From: Actinomycetes bacterium
Lineage (GTDB): Bacteria; Actinomycetota; Acidimicrobiia; Acidimicrobiales; Aldehydirespiratoraceae
DNA length: 64,000 nt
Assembly: GCA_024276495.1 (NCBI GenBank)
Contig: JAJRXC010000061.1
Span: 1-64,000 of the forward strand
Reading direction: 5' to 3'
In this document: positions 19,688 through 27,677 of the stretch, one piece after another
How positions within the stretch are numbered: position 1 is the first letter of the stretch
Layout of the letters: each line of letters opens with the position of its first letter
Program-made: the position numbers and the translations under genes
Notes under the pieces: generated by a model
Told to the model about the DNA's origin: nothing
What the model saw: the letters and a program-made list of their open reading frames with translations, nothing else
Database searches by the model: none

Positions 19688-21049
19688 TCAGATCTCGTCG
19701 CCGACGACCCGCACGACGGCATGGACGTCGCTGACGATGTCGAGCTCGCGGAGCGCGGCGAGGGTGTCCTGAACGGCGGACTCCCTGGAAGTGTGGGTGA
19801 TGAAGATGAGGCGGGCGCCGTCGCCGAGTCCCTGCTGCTCCATCGAACGGATGGAGACACCGAACCGACCGAACTGCTCGGCGACCCGGGCGAGCACTCC
19901 GGGCTGATCGACGACCGCGAGGCTCAGGTAGTAGGCCGAGAGCAGATCGGCGACGGGGCGGACCACCGCCCGGGCGAACGAGCCGATCCGGGCGCTCGAC
20001 GCGTTGACCCGATTGACCGCGGCGTCGACGAGATCACCGAGGATCGCGCTCGCGGTCGGCTCACCACCGGCACCGCGGCCGTAGAACATCAGGTCGCCGA
20101 CGGCGTCGCCTTCGAGAAAGATCGCGTTGAAGCTGTCGCGAACCGACGCCAACGGATGGGTGAGCGGCACCAGGGCCGGGTGCACGCGAACCGCCACCTC
20201 GGGGCCCCCGTCGGCGCCTTCGCCCGCCTTCTCGATCACCGCGATCGCCTTGATCGCGTAGCCGAGGCGGGCGGCCACGGCGATGTCGTCGGCGGTGATG
20301 CCGGCGATTCCCTCGCGATGGACCTCGTCGGCCTGCACGATCGCGCCGTACACGATCGTCGCGATGATCGCCGCCTTGGCGGCGGCGTCGTGGCCCTCCA
20401 CATCCGCGGTCGGGTCTTCCTCGGCGTACCCGAGCTCCTGCGCCTCGGCGAGCGCCTCGTCGTAGGACGCGCCCTCCTCGGACATGCGGGTCAGGATGTA
20501 GTTGGTGGTTCCGTTGATGATCCCCATCACGCGGGTGACGGGCTCGCCGACGAGCGATTCCCGCAGCGGGCGCATCAGTGGGATGCCGCCGGCGACCGCG
20601 GCCTCGAAGAGGAGGTCGACGCCGGCCGCGTCCGCGGCGGCGTAGAGCCCTGCGCCGTGAACCGCCAGCAGCGCCTTGTTCCCGGTGATCACCGGCTTCC
20701 CGAGCTCGAGCGCACGAGCGACGAGGTCCCGGGCCGGGTCGACGCCGCCGATGAGCTCGACGACGATGTCGATCTCCGGGTCCTCGACGACGCTCATCGT
20801 GTCGGTGGTGAACAGCTCGGCCCCGAGGCCGACGTCTCGGGATTTGGCGATGTCGCGCACGGCCACCCGGCCGATGGAGATCTCGACGCCGGTGCGAGCC
20901 TCGATGGTCGAGCGCCGCTCCTCGAGCAGACGGGCGAGCGCGCCACCGACGGTGCCGCAGCCGAGCAGGCCGATCCTCACCCGGGCGGCGGGCGCCGGTG
21001 ATCCGGGATCAGCCGGGATCGGGGTGGAGTCGGGCGCGGCGGTGGTCAC
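19688..21049 (-). CDS. hom: Homoserine dehydrogenase
   Basis: The 453-residue protein reduces aspartate semialdehyde to homoserine, the branch-point step to threonine and methionine. Its domains are an N-terminal Rossmann fold (VRIGLLGCGTVGGALARLL), the catalytic domain with IMGIINGTTNYILTRM and EDPTADVEGHDAAAKAAI (the conserved Asp and Lys), and a C-terminal ACT domain (about 370-453, LAVVDQPGVLARVAEQFGR) that usually mediates feedback control by threonine. The first 22 residues are a Pro-rich tail. The GTG start at 21049 follows a TACGCT box at 8 bases. Confidence 0.95.
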   Translation of the reverse strand: MTTAAPDSTPIPADPGSPAPAARVRIGLLGCGTVGGALARLLEERRSTIEARTGVEISIGRVAVRDIAKSRDVGLGAELFTTDTMSVVEDPEIDIVVELIGGVDPARDLVARALELGKPVITGNKALLAVHGAGLYAAADAAGVDLLFEAAVAGGIPLMRPLRESLVGEPVTRVMGIINGTTNYILTRMSEEGASYDEALAEAQELGYAEEDPTADVEGHDAAAKAAIIATIVYGAIVQADEVHREGIAGITADDIAVAARLGYAIKAIAVIEKAGEGADGGPEVAVRVHPALVPLTHPLASVRDSFNAIFLEGDAVGDLMFYGRGAGGEPTASAILGDLVDAAVNRVNASSARIGSFARAVVRPVADLLSAYYLSLAVVDQPGVLARVAEQFGRFGVSIRSMEQQGLGDGARLIFITHTSRESAVQDTLAALRELDIVSDVHAVVRVVGDEI

Positions 21050-21057
21050 GATCGACG

Positions 21058-21063
21058 AGCGTA
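21058..21063 (-). promoter_or_regulatory. -10 box for leaderless transcription of hom
   Basis: TACGCT on the minus strand is followed by 8 bases and the GTG start of hom, with no ribosome-binding site between. It suggests that hom-thrC has its own promoter. Confidence 0.4.
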
Positions 21064-21129
21064 TCCCGGTCCGATGTCGGGACGCGGCGGGTTCTCCGGT
21101 TGCCTGTGGATGTGTTTCATGCTATCTCG

Positions 21130-21648
21130 ATGCATATGAGTCGTTCACCGTTGCCGGGAGCATCGGCCCGGCCGAACCACCCCACCCCGAGGCTGCGCCT
21201 CATCCCCCGACCGAGCACCGACCGCGCCCCCGACGACGACCCGGCGGTTCCCGTCGACGACCTCGTCACGATCGCGTCGATGATGATCGAATGTCTGACC
21301 GGCGCCCGTGTCGACCTCGCGGTCGACTGGCCGCCGGCGGCGCTGGTCGAGCTCGGCTGCCGACCCGACGTCGCGGCCGAGCTCGCCACGATCCTCGCGG
21401 CCGGTCACGACCACGACCCCGGAGCAGCCGACTCCCCCACCGTCGCGTTCGCGACCACCGCGATCGCCGGGCTCAGCCCGATCGGCGACCGGGTGGTGGC
21501 CCGTTCCCACGGCTCCGAGCCGAGCGGTTGGCGGCGCGGGGCGCGAGCAGGGCCACGCCGAACGCCAGCCGGTCCCGCCAGCCCAACACCCGCCAGGAGG
21601 CCAGGGCCTGGCGGCGGAAGCGGCCGGCGCGCTCGGCGTAGGCGGTGA
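21130..21648 (+). CDS. Hypothetical protein, divergent from hom; tail runs into the convergent gene
   Basis: The first 135 or so codons have strong coding character (high GC in third positions, few Arg/Ser runs) and encode a soluble protein with DDLVTIASMMIECLTGARVD and AAELATILAAGHDHDP. I do not recognise it. The last 35-40 codons are Arg/Pro-rich and are the antisense of the convergent nucleotidyltransferase gene, so the natural end is probably near 21535. The start may be the ATG at 21130 or 21136; neither has a ribosome-binding site. Genuine but possibly damaged at the 3' end. Confidence 0.5.
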   Translation: MHMSRSPLPGASARPNHPTPRLRLIPRPSTDRAPDDDPAVPVDDLVTIASMMIECLTGARVDLAVDWPPAALVELGCRPDVAAELATILAAGHDHDPGAADSPTVAFATTAIAGLSPIGDRVVARSHGSEPSGWRRGARAGPRRTPAGPASPTPARRPGPGGGSGRRARRRR

Positions 21649-22531
21649 GCCGTCGCCGGTCCACCGCATCGATCCGAAACGAGTGCGACCACTGCTCGAT
21701 CGGCGAGAGGTCGTGGCCGAGCGCACGCGTCGTGCGAAGACCCACCGCGAGCGGAGCCGCGCATCCCCACCCGGCGGCCGTCTCGATCACCGCGTCGAGA
21801 TGTGATCCGATCCTCAGGGCCAGCTGGGCGAGATCCCGGACGTTGCCGAGCCGGGGTTCGACGTCTCCGAGCGCGACATGGATCGCCGCGTGGACAAGAT
21901 GCAGGTCCGACGGCAGAGTCCGCACCGCCCGGCCGGCCAGCAGCACCTCGACCGGATCACGAAACAGCTCGGCCCGGTCGATCAGGAACCCGTAGGGACC
22001 GGCGGCCAACGTCCGATGCAGATCGAGCTCGGTCGCGCCCCGCCATCGCAGCGTCACCGACTTCGCGAAGCGACGATCGAACGATGCCGACAGCGGCGGC
22101 GCGGGCCGGTGCGCGCCGGCGTCGACCAGGGCCACCACCGACGAGTCGATGTCGGCCGCCCGGACGAGCAGGTCGTTGTCGCCGAACACGCGCTCGGACG
22201 GATTCTCCGGGACCATGTGGGCGATCGCCGCTCCCTTGAGCACCCGATGATCGATGCCGGCCGCGCCGAGCACGTCGACCGCGTCGAGCAGGACGTCCTC
22301 GAGCAGGAGCACCTCCCGCATGGAGGTCTCGTGGGCGACCGCGATCTCGTCCCGGCTCATCGGGTCCGGCTCGAGGGCGCCGTCGGCGATCGCCGCGGCG
22401 ACGACGCCGATCAACCGGTGGGCCGACACGGCCGGCAGCAGCTCGCCGACCGGGGCGGGAAGCTCTCCGATCGGTGGCGCGCCGGGAAGGCCGTGGCCGG
22501 CGAGCGACGCGAGCCAACCGTCAGTCGTCAT
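21473..22531 (-). CDS. Uncharacterised nucleotidyltransferase family protein (NTP_transf_5-like)
   Basis: The 352-residue protein has the pattern of the PF14907 nucleotidyltransferase-fold family: HRVLKGAAIAHMVPE near residue 105, then RVFGDNDLLVRAADID, where the Asp residues would bind metal, and a later DLHRTL. The family's substrate is unknown; its members are often encoded beside PqqD-like proteins in peptide- or polysaccharide-modifying clusters. Here it overlaps the PqqD-like gene by 11 bases. The ATG at 22531 is chosen. The last 20 or so residues (GNGPPPGRRSG) look like read-through into the opposing gene. Confidence 0.72.
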   Translation of the reverse strand: MTTDGWLASLAGHGLPGAPPIGELPAPVGELLPAVSAHRLIGVVAAAIADGALEPDPMSRDEIAVAHETSMREVLLLEDVLLDAVDVLGAAGIDHRVLKGAAIAHMVPENPSERVFGDNDLLVRAADIDSSVVALVDAGAHRPAPPLSASFDRRFAKSVTLRWRGATELDLHRTLAAGPYGFLIDRAELFRDPVEVLLAGRAVRTLPSDLHLVHAAIHVALGDVEPRLGNVRDLAQLALRIGSHLDAVIETAAGWGCAAPLAVGLRTTRALGHDLSPIEQWSHSFRIDAVDRRRLTAYAERAGRFRRQALASWRVLGWRDRLAFGVALLAPRAANRSARSRGNGPPPGRRSG

Positions 22532-22814
22532 GATGGGGCGACGTGTCGTGGCCGGCGAGCACACCGCGTGCGATCAGGTCGGAAACGACCGGGGCGAGAT
22601 CCGCCGCGATCACCGACACCTCCGCGTCGTGGGTCGCGCCGAGGTCGGCGCAGAGGTCGGTGAACCGCTGCGGCTCTTCCAACGCGGCCCACAGGGCCCG
22701 CCCGGTCCCCGCGAGCTTCACGACCTCGACACCGCCGGGGGGACGCACCAGGACGGCGTCGAGCGTGTCGCGCCACAAGACGTCGGCCCGTCGGATCGGG
22801 GACGACGAGATCAC
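22521..22814 (-). CDS. PqqD-like small carrier/recognition protein
   Basis: This 97-residue protein fits the PqqD (PF05402) fold: RADVLWRDTLDAVLVRPPGG, then VVKLAGTGRALWAALEEP, and a C-terminal helix ending VSDLIARGVLAG. PqqD-type domains bind leader peptides of ribosomal peptides and present them to modifying enzymes, but stand-alone copies also occur beside PF14907 nucleotidyltransferases without an obvious peptide. The GTG at 22814 overlaps the lysA stop as GTGA, so it is probably translated with lysA. No precursor peptide gene is recognisable near it. Confidence 0.72.
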   Translation of the reverse strand: MISSSPIRRADVLWRDTLDAVLVRPPGGVEVVKLAGTGRALWAALEEPQRFTDLCADLGATHDAEVSVIAADLAPVVSDLIARGVLAGHDTSPHHDD

Positions 22815-24076
22815 AGATCGAGACGGGTGAGATCGGCCAGGGTCTCTCGTCGGACCACGAGCCGGGCGTCGCCGTCGGCGACGAAGACCACCGGAGGGCG
22901 GGTCACCTTGTTGTAGTTGGAACCCATGGAATGACCGTAGGCGCCGGTCACCGCCGTTCCCAGGATGTCGCCGACGACCAGCCCGGCCGGCACGGTGGCG
23001 TCGCGTACGAGCACGTCGCCGGATTCGCAGTGCTTCCCCACCACCGTGACGGTGTCGGGTCGATCCGCGGCGATCGCCCGTGGGAGGAAGGTCTCGTAGC
23101 CGGACCCGTAGAGAACGGGTCTCGGGTTGTCGCTCATCCCACCGTCGACCGAGACGTAGGTGCGGATTCCCGGCAGTCGCTTGATCGTGCCGACCTCGTA
23201 GAGCGTGACCGCGGCCGCGGCCACGATCGATCTCCCCGGTTCGGCCGACACGCGCGCCGTCACCCCGGCGTTCGCGCACGCGTCGAGCACCGCGGTTCCC
23301 CACTCGGTGATGGACGGTGCCCGTTCGTCGGCGACATAGGGAACTCCGAGCCCGCCACCGATCGACATCTCCGGCAGGTCGTAGGGGCCGGCCACCTCGG
23401 CGATCACGGCGGCGGCCTTCGCGAACGACGACACGACGAACACCTGGCTGCCGATGTGGGCGTGGACTCCCACCAGCTCGACCGACGCCGAGTTGCGGGC
23501 CCGTTCGACGGCCGCAGCCGCGGCGCCGGTGGAGACGGTGAACCCGAACTTGGAATCGTCGTGCCCCGTCGCGATGTAGTCGTGGGTCTCCGCTTTGATG
23601 CCGGGCGTGAGCCGCAGGAGAACCTTCGGCACCCGCCCCGTCTGTTCGTGGAGGGCGTCGAGCCGGTCCAGCTCGTCGAACGAGTCGACGACGATCCGTC
23701 CGACGTCGTGCGCGATCGCCGTGCGCAACTCGGTCATCGACTTGTTGTTGCCGTGCAGCACGAGCCGGTCGGGTGGCACGTCGGCGGCGAGCGCGACGTG
23801 AAGCTCGCCGCCGGTGGCGACATCGAGATGCATGCCTTCCTCGTGGGCCAGCCGGGCCATCGCCTTGCAGAGAAAGGCCTTGGCCGCATAGGCGACCCCG
23901 TCGCCGAACACCGCGACGGCTTCCCGGCAACGGTCGCGCAGCTGCGTCTCGTCGTAGACGAACAGCGGCGTGCCGAACTCCGCGGCGAGATCGAGGAGAT
24001 CACACCCGCCGACCCACAGGCGCCCGTCGATGGTCTCGGAGGAGTCGGGAAGGAGGCGGAACGGGAACGGCGGCAC
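22811..24076 (-). CDS. lysA: Diaminopimelate decarboxylase
   Basis: The 421-residue PLP enzyme makes L-lysine from meso-diaminopimelate, the last step of lysine synthesis. The PLP lysine is in VAYAAKAFLCKAM, the PLP phosphate loop is GGGLGVPY, EPGRSIVA binds the cofactor, and GKHCESGDVL contains the catalytic cysteine from the other subunit. GAYGHSMGSNYN is the substrate end motif. Length is normal. The GTG at 24076 lies 2 bases after the argS stop, so the two are cotranscribed, an order conserved in actinobacteria. Confidence 0.95.
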   Translation of the reverse strand: MPPFPFRLLPDSSETIDGRLWVGGCDLLDLAAEFGTPLFVYDETQLRDRCREAVAVFGDGVAYAAKAFLCKAMARLAHEEGMHLDVATGGELHVALAADVPPDRLVLHGNNKSMTELRTAIAHDVGRIVVDSFDELDRLDALHEQTGRVPKVLLRLTPGIKAETHDYIATGHDDSKFGFTVSTGAAAAAVERARNSASVELVGVHAHIGSQVFVVSSFAKAAAVIAEVAGPYDLPEMSIGGGLGVPYVADERAPSITEWGTAVLDACANAGVTARVSAEPGRSIVAAAAVTLYEVGTIKRLPGIRTYVSVDGGMSDNPRPVLYGSGYETFLPRAIAADRPDTVTVVGKHCESGDVLVRDATVPAGLVVGDILGTAVTGAYGHSMGSNYNKVTRPPVVFVADGDARLVVRRETLADLTRLDL

Positions 24077-24078
24077 GA

Positions 24079-25686
24079 CTACATCGATTCCGGGGCGCTC
24101 ACCCCGAGAAGACCGAGTCCGACGCCGAGGCCGATGCGGGTGGCCTCGACGAGCCACATCCGGGCCTGGCGGAGCGGCTCGTCGATGTCGTCGCGCAGGA
24201 TCGGGCAGTCGTGCCAGAATCCGTGGAGCGCGGCGGCACACTCGCGGGCCCACATCGTGACCTGGTGGGGCGCCCGGTGCTCCATCGCCCGCTCCACCAC
24301 ATCGGGGAGCTCGGACAGGGACCGCGCCAGCGCGACCTCACGGGGATGGGTCAACAGCGAGAGGTCGACGTCGACCAGCGGCCGCCGGGCCCGGCCCTGT
24401 TCGCCGGCCCGACGGGCCAGCGAATGGACCCGGGCGTTGGCGTACTGCACGTAGTAGACGGGGTTCTCGCTCGACTCGGCGACCAGCACATCGAGGTCGA
24501 TGGTCTGGGTGGTGTCGATCGACTGGAGAAGGAAGGTCAATCGGGCCACGTCACCGCCGGCCAGCTCGACGAGGTCGCGGGCCAAGACGATGTTGCCGGC
24601 CCGCCGCGACAGCCGGACCTCCTGCCCGTCTCGCACGAGCGTCACGTTCTGGCCGATCAACACCTCGTAGCTGCCGGCGGGATGACCCAACGCCTGCATC
24701 GCGGCACTCATGCGCGTGACGTAGCCGTGGTGGTCGGCGCCGAGGATGTCGACGACCAGGTCGCCCCGCTCGTACTTCTCGTGGTGGTAGGCGATGTCGG
24801 GGAGGAAGTAGGTGGGTTCTCCGTCCGACTTGACGAGAACCCGATCCTTGTCGTCGCCGAACTCCGTGGTCCGCAGCCAGGTGGCGCCGTCGGCGTCGAA
24901 GGCGTGGCCCGTCCGGCGCAACGCCGCGAGCACCGACTCCATCGCCCCGGAGGCCACGAGCCGCTTCTCCGATGCCCAGTGATCGAACTCGACGTTCATC
25001 GAGCGCATCACCTCGACCTGATCGGCGTGGGCCCGTTCGAGACCCCACGCGACGGGATCCGCCTCGGCCGGCATCTCCTTTGCCCACTCCGAGACGTACT
25101 CGCCGTGGTATCCGTCTTCGGGCGGCTCCTCCCCCGCGGCCCGAGCCGCCAACGAGGCCCCGAACAGTTGGGTCTGGACACCACGATCGTTGACGTAGAA
25201 CTCGCGCTGGACCGCGTAGCCGCAGCGGGTGAAGAGCCGGGCCAGGGAATCGCCGTAGGCGGCCCAGCGGGCATGGCCGGCGTGGAGCGGACCGGTGGGG
25301 TTCGCCGAGACGTACTCGAGGTTGACCGAGCTGCCCGCGCCCCGCGACGACACCGCGAACCCCGCCGTCCCCTGATCGACGATGTCGCGCAGGACCTCGT
25401 GGAGCCACGAATCGTGGAGATGGAAGTTCACGAAGCCGGGGCCGGCGAGGTCGACCGACGAGACGTGCGGCGGGGGGTCGGCTCGCAGGTGCTCGACCAG
25501 CTGTTGTCCGAGCTCTCGCGGGTTGCGGCCGGCCGCCTTGGCCGTCGCCAGCGCGACGTTCGACGACCAGTCGCCGTGTTCGGGGTTGGCGGGTCGCTCC
25601 AACCCGAGCTCGGCCGGCACCGGGTCGACTCCCGCAGCCACCAGGGCCCCGCGCAGACCGGACCGAAGCTGATCGCGAACATCCAT
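24079..25686 (-). CDS. argS: Arginyl-tRNA synthetase
   Basis: The 535-residue class I synthetase charges tRNA-Arg. The HIGH-type motif is in NPTGPLHAGHARWAAYGDSL near residue 130, and the KMSKS-type loop is represented by VRLSRRAGNIVLA, the altered form usual in ArgRS. The N-terminal Add-1 domain (residues 1-100) and the C-terminal DALR anticodon-binding domain (about 415-535, NARVHSLARRAGEQG) are present. The ATG at 25686 has GAGG about 8 bases upstream. It is the first gene of argS-lysA-pqqD-like-nucleotidyltransferase. Confidence 0.96.
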   Translation of the reverse strand: MDVRDQLRSGLRGALVAAGVDPVPAELGLERPANPEHGDWSSNVALATAKAAGRNPRELGQQLVEHLRADPPPHVSSVDLAGPGFVNFHLHDSWLHEVLRDIVDQGTAGFAVSSRGAGSSVNLEYVSANPTGPLHAGHARWAAYGDSLARLFTRCGYAVQREFYVNDRGVQTQLFGASLAARAAGEEPPEDGYHGEYVSEWAKEMPAEADPVAWGLERAHADQVEVMRSMNVEFDHWASEKRLVASGAMESVLAALRRTGHAFDADGATWLRTTEFGDDKDRVLVKSDGEPTYFLPDIAYHHEKYERGDLVVDILGADHHGYVTRMSAAMQALGHPAGSYEVLIGQNVTLVRDGQEVRLSRRAGNIVLARDLVELAGGDVARLTFLLQSIDTTQTIDLDVLVAESSENPVYYVQYANARVHSLARRAGEQGRARRPLVDVDLSLLTHPREVALARSLSELPDVVERAMEHRAPHQVTMWARECAAALHGFWHDCPILRDDIDEPLRQARMWLVEATRIGLGVGLGLLGVSAPESM

Positions 25687-25773
25687 TTGAGAGGCCTCGG
25701 AGGGTCGGAAAGCGTCGATCCTACCGTCTTCGCGGAGTCCTCAGAGTGAGATTCGTCCGGCCGATGAGGGGGT

Positions 25774-26592
25774 ATGCGTCTGCGCAGTCCGATCGTCCTC
25801 ATCTTCGTGCTCGCCATCGTCGCCGCGGCCTGCGGATCCGCCGTTCCCGACCAACCCGCGGCCGATCGATCCGTCGACGAGCGCAGCCCCGAGTGGGATG
25901 CCGACCAGGCGATCCAACGGACCCTCATCATCGAGGACGCGTTGGAGGACGGCCTGGACCGGTCCCAGGCCGCCTGTGTGATCGACACGACGCTCGACGC
26001 GGGCGAGCTCACTCTCGATGATCTCGCCGGCATCGACCTCAGCGCGAGGACGTCATCCGACGCCAGCCCAGCGGTGGCCTCGGCGCTCGCCGATTCGCTC
26101 GTCGAGTGCGGCCCGAGCCTTCGATCCGCGCTCGACACCGACATTCCCGGCTCGTCGTCGATCCCCGCCGAGTTCGCGGCCGAGAACGACTGCCTGACCA
26201 ACCGCTACGTCGATGCGTGGCGGACGGCCTACGCGGATCGGTTCCGCGGCGCCACGGTCGTCACCGAGCCGACCGAGGGCAGCTTCCCCGAGATCATCGC
26301 CGCCACCACCGGAATGATCGCCGCCTGCGACGCGGGCGGCGCGGTGATCCTCGGCGCGTCGAACGAGGGAAATCTCGACACCCACGCGCTGAACACCCTC
26401 GAGTGGACCTGCCTCGTCTCACGCCTCGACGTCGACTCGTTCATGCCCGCCTTCCCGTTCCCCGACGAACCGGGTGACACCCTGGCTCGTCTCGGCGCAT
26501 CGGTCCGGCCCGACGTCGCGTTCTGCGAGACCTGGGCGGCCACCGGCACCGGCCTACCCGAAACCGCGGTCGGCGACGAAGCCAACGGTTGA
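25774..26592 (+). CDS. Hypothetical lipoprotein
   Basis: The 272-residue product starts with a basic tip, a hydrophobic core and the lipobox VAAACGS, so it is probably anchored to the outer face of the membrane. The mature part has six cysteines spaced in pairs (for example in AACVIDTTL and ENDCLTNRYVDAW), which may form disulfides. I do not recognise the family; short alpha-helical segments with TLDDLAGIDL recall small repeat domains of actinobacterial lipoproteins. GAGGGGG directly precedes the ATG. It is divergent from argS. Confidence 0.72.
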   Translation: MRLRSPIVLIFVLAIVAAACGSAVPDQPAADRSVDERSPEWDADQAIQRTLIIEDALEDGLDRSQAACVIDTTLDAGELTLDDLAGIDLSARTSSDASPAVASALADSLVECGPSLRSALDTDIPGSSSIPAEFAAENDCLTNRYVDAWRTAYADRFRGATVVTEPTEGSFPEIIAATTGMIAACDAGGAVILGASNEGNLDTHALNTLEWTCLVSRLDVDSFMPAFPFPDEPGDTLARLGASVRPDVAFCETWAATGTGLPETAVGDEANG

Positions 26593-26629
26593 CCGGCCCG
26601 CTAGTCTGAGCCAACGCCCTTCGGGGCGA

Positions 26630-26704
26630 GCCCTCGTAGCTCAGCGGATAGAGCATCGCCCTCCGGAGGCGTGAGCGCAGGTTCGAGTCCTGCCGAGGGC
26701 GCCA
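26630..26704 (+). tRNA. tRNA-Arg (CCG anticodon)
   Basis: A complete cloverleaf is visible: acceptor GCCCTCG/CGAGGGC, D-arm GCTC/GAGC, anticodon loop CTCCGGA giving anticodon CCG (reads CGG), and T-arm GCAGG-TTCGAGT-CCTGC. The variable loop is 4 bases. The terminal CCA is encoded. The first anticodon-stem position appears mismatched (T-T). CGG is a common arginine codon in this high-GC sequence. Confidence 0.95.
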
Positions 26705-26758
26705 CGGCAGATGGGTCGTTCGACCTACAGTCCCGCGACCCGCGGCCGATGGGACACC

Positions 26759-27613
26759 ATGCCGACCCATCGCCGCATCCGCCTCGAATGGCCCGCCGAC
26801 ACGCGGGCGGCGTGGCAGCCGCTGAAGCCGGAGTTCTCCGCCGCGGTCAATGCCCTCTCGCTCGGCATGCCGTCGGGCGAGCCCTATGTCATGCACGCCG
26901 TTCGCGACGCCGGCCGCGAGGTCGCCGATCCCGAGCTCCGGGACCGGGTGAGGGAGTTCCTCGCCCAGGAAGCCGAGCACTCACGGCAGCACCGGCGCTT
27001 CAACGAGATCCTCACCGCTCAGCACCCGGCGTTGCGACGGGTCGAGGGATGGCTCGCCGCGTCGTACCGGTTTCTCGAACGCCGAGCGGGTGCGAAGTTC
27101 GCGATCGCCTACGCGGCGGGTTTCGAGGCGACCGCGTTCGCGGCGGCCCGGTGGATGGACACCCATCGTCACGAGCTCTTCCGCGGCGCCGATCCGGAGC
27201 CCTCGACCCTGATCCTGTGGCATCTCGCCGAAGAGGTCGAGCACAAGACGGTCGCCCACGACGTGTGGGCCGCGACCGACGGCAACCGGTTCCGCTACCT
27301 CGTGGCCATGGCGACGTGTTTCACGATGCTCGTCTGGTTCATCTTCCTCGGCACGGTGGTGCAGCTCACCGCGTGGCGCCGGATCCTCAATCCGGTCGCG
27401 TGGTTCCGACTCTTCAAGTGGGGCATCGGCTTCGCCTTCGCGGTGCTGCCGACCATGGCGACGACGGTCATGCCCAGCCATCACCCGAGCAACCAGGCCG
27501 ATCCGACGTGGATGACCTCGTGGCTGGCCCTGTACGACCAACAGACCGAGACGATCCCGGTGTGGGACGCCCCGCTCGAGGTCTACGAGGCGAAGCTCTC
27601 CCTGACCGGATAG
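26759..27613 (+). CDS. Metal-dependent hydrolase family membrane protein (PF10118-like)
   Basis: The 284-residue protein resembles predicted metal-dependent hydrolases of PF10118. Likely metal ligands are in FLAQEAEHSRQHRRFN (Glu and His, near residue 80) and LWHLAEEVEHKTVAHD (near residue 160), a ferritin-like di-metal arrangement. A hydrophobic segment at about 183-205 (TCFTMLVWFIFLGTVVQL) and another near 225-240 suggest membrane association. Substrate unknown. The ATG at 26759 gives the family-like start MPTHRRIRLEW; an in-frame ATG at 26711 lies just after the tRNA and is less likely. Confidence 0.75.
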   Translation: MPTHRRIRLEWPADTRAAWQPLKPEFSAAVNALSLGMPSGEPYVMHAVRDAGREVADPELRDRVREFLAQEAEHSRQHRRFNEILTAQHPALRRVEGWLAASYRFLERRAGAKFAIAYAAGFEATAFAAARWMDTHRHELFRGADPEPSTLILWHLAEEVEHKTVAHDVWAATDGNRFRYLVAMATCFTMLVWFIFLGTVVQLTAWRRILNPVAWFRLFKWGIGFAFAVLPTMATTVMPSHHPSNQADPTWMTSWLALYDQQTETIPVWDAPLEVYEAKLSLTG

Positions 27614-27620
27614 TCGCACA

Positions 27621-27637
27621 CGGCCGGATCCCGGCCG
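27621..27637. terminator. Hairpin between convergent genes
   Basis: CGGCCGG and CCGGCCG form a perfect 7-bp stem with an ATC loop, 8 bases after the stop of the hydrolase and about 40 bases before the end of the opposing pseudogene. It lacks a T-run but may end transcription in both directions. Confidence 0.4.
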
Positions 27638-27677
27638 GCGCCATCGAGGGAGGAGCAGCAGATTCCCGCAGCACCGC

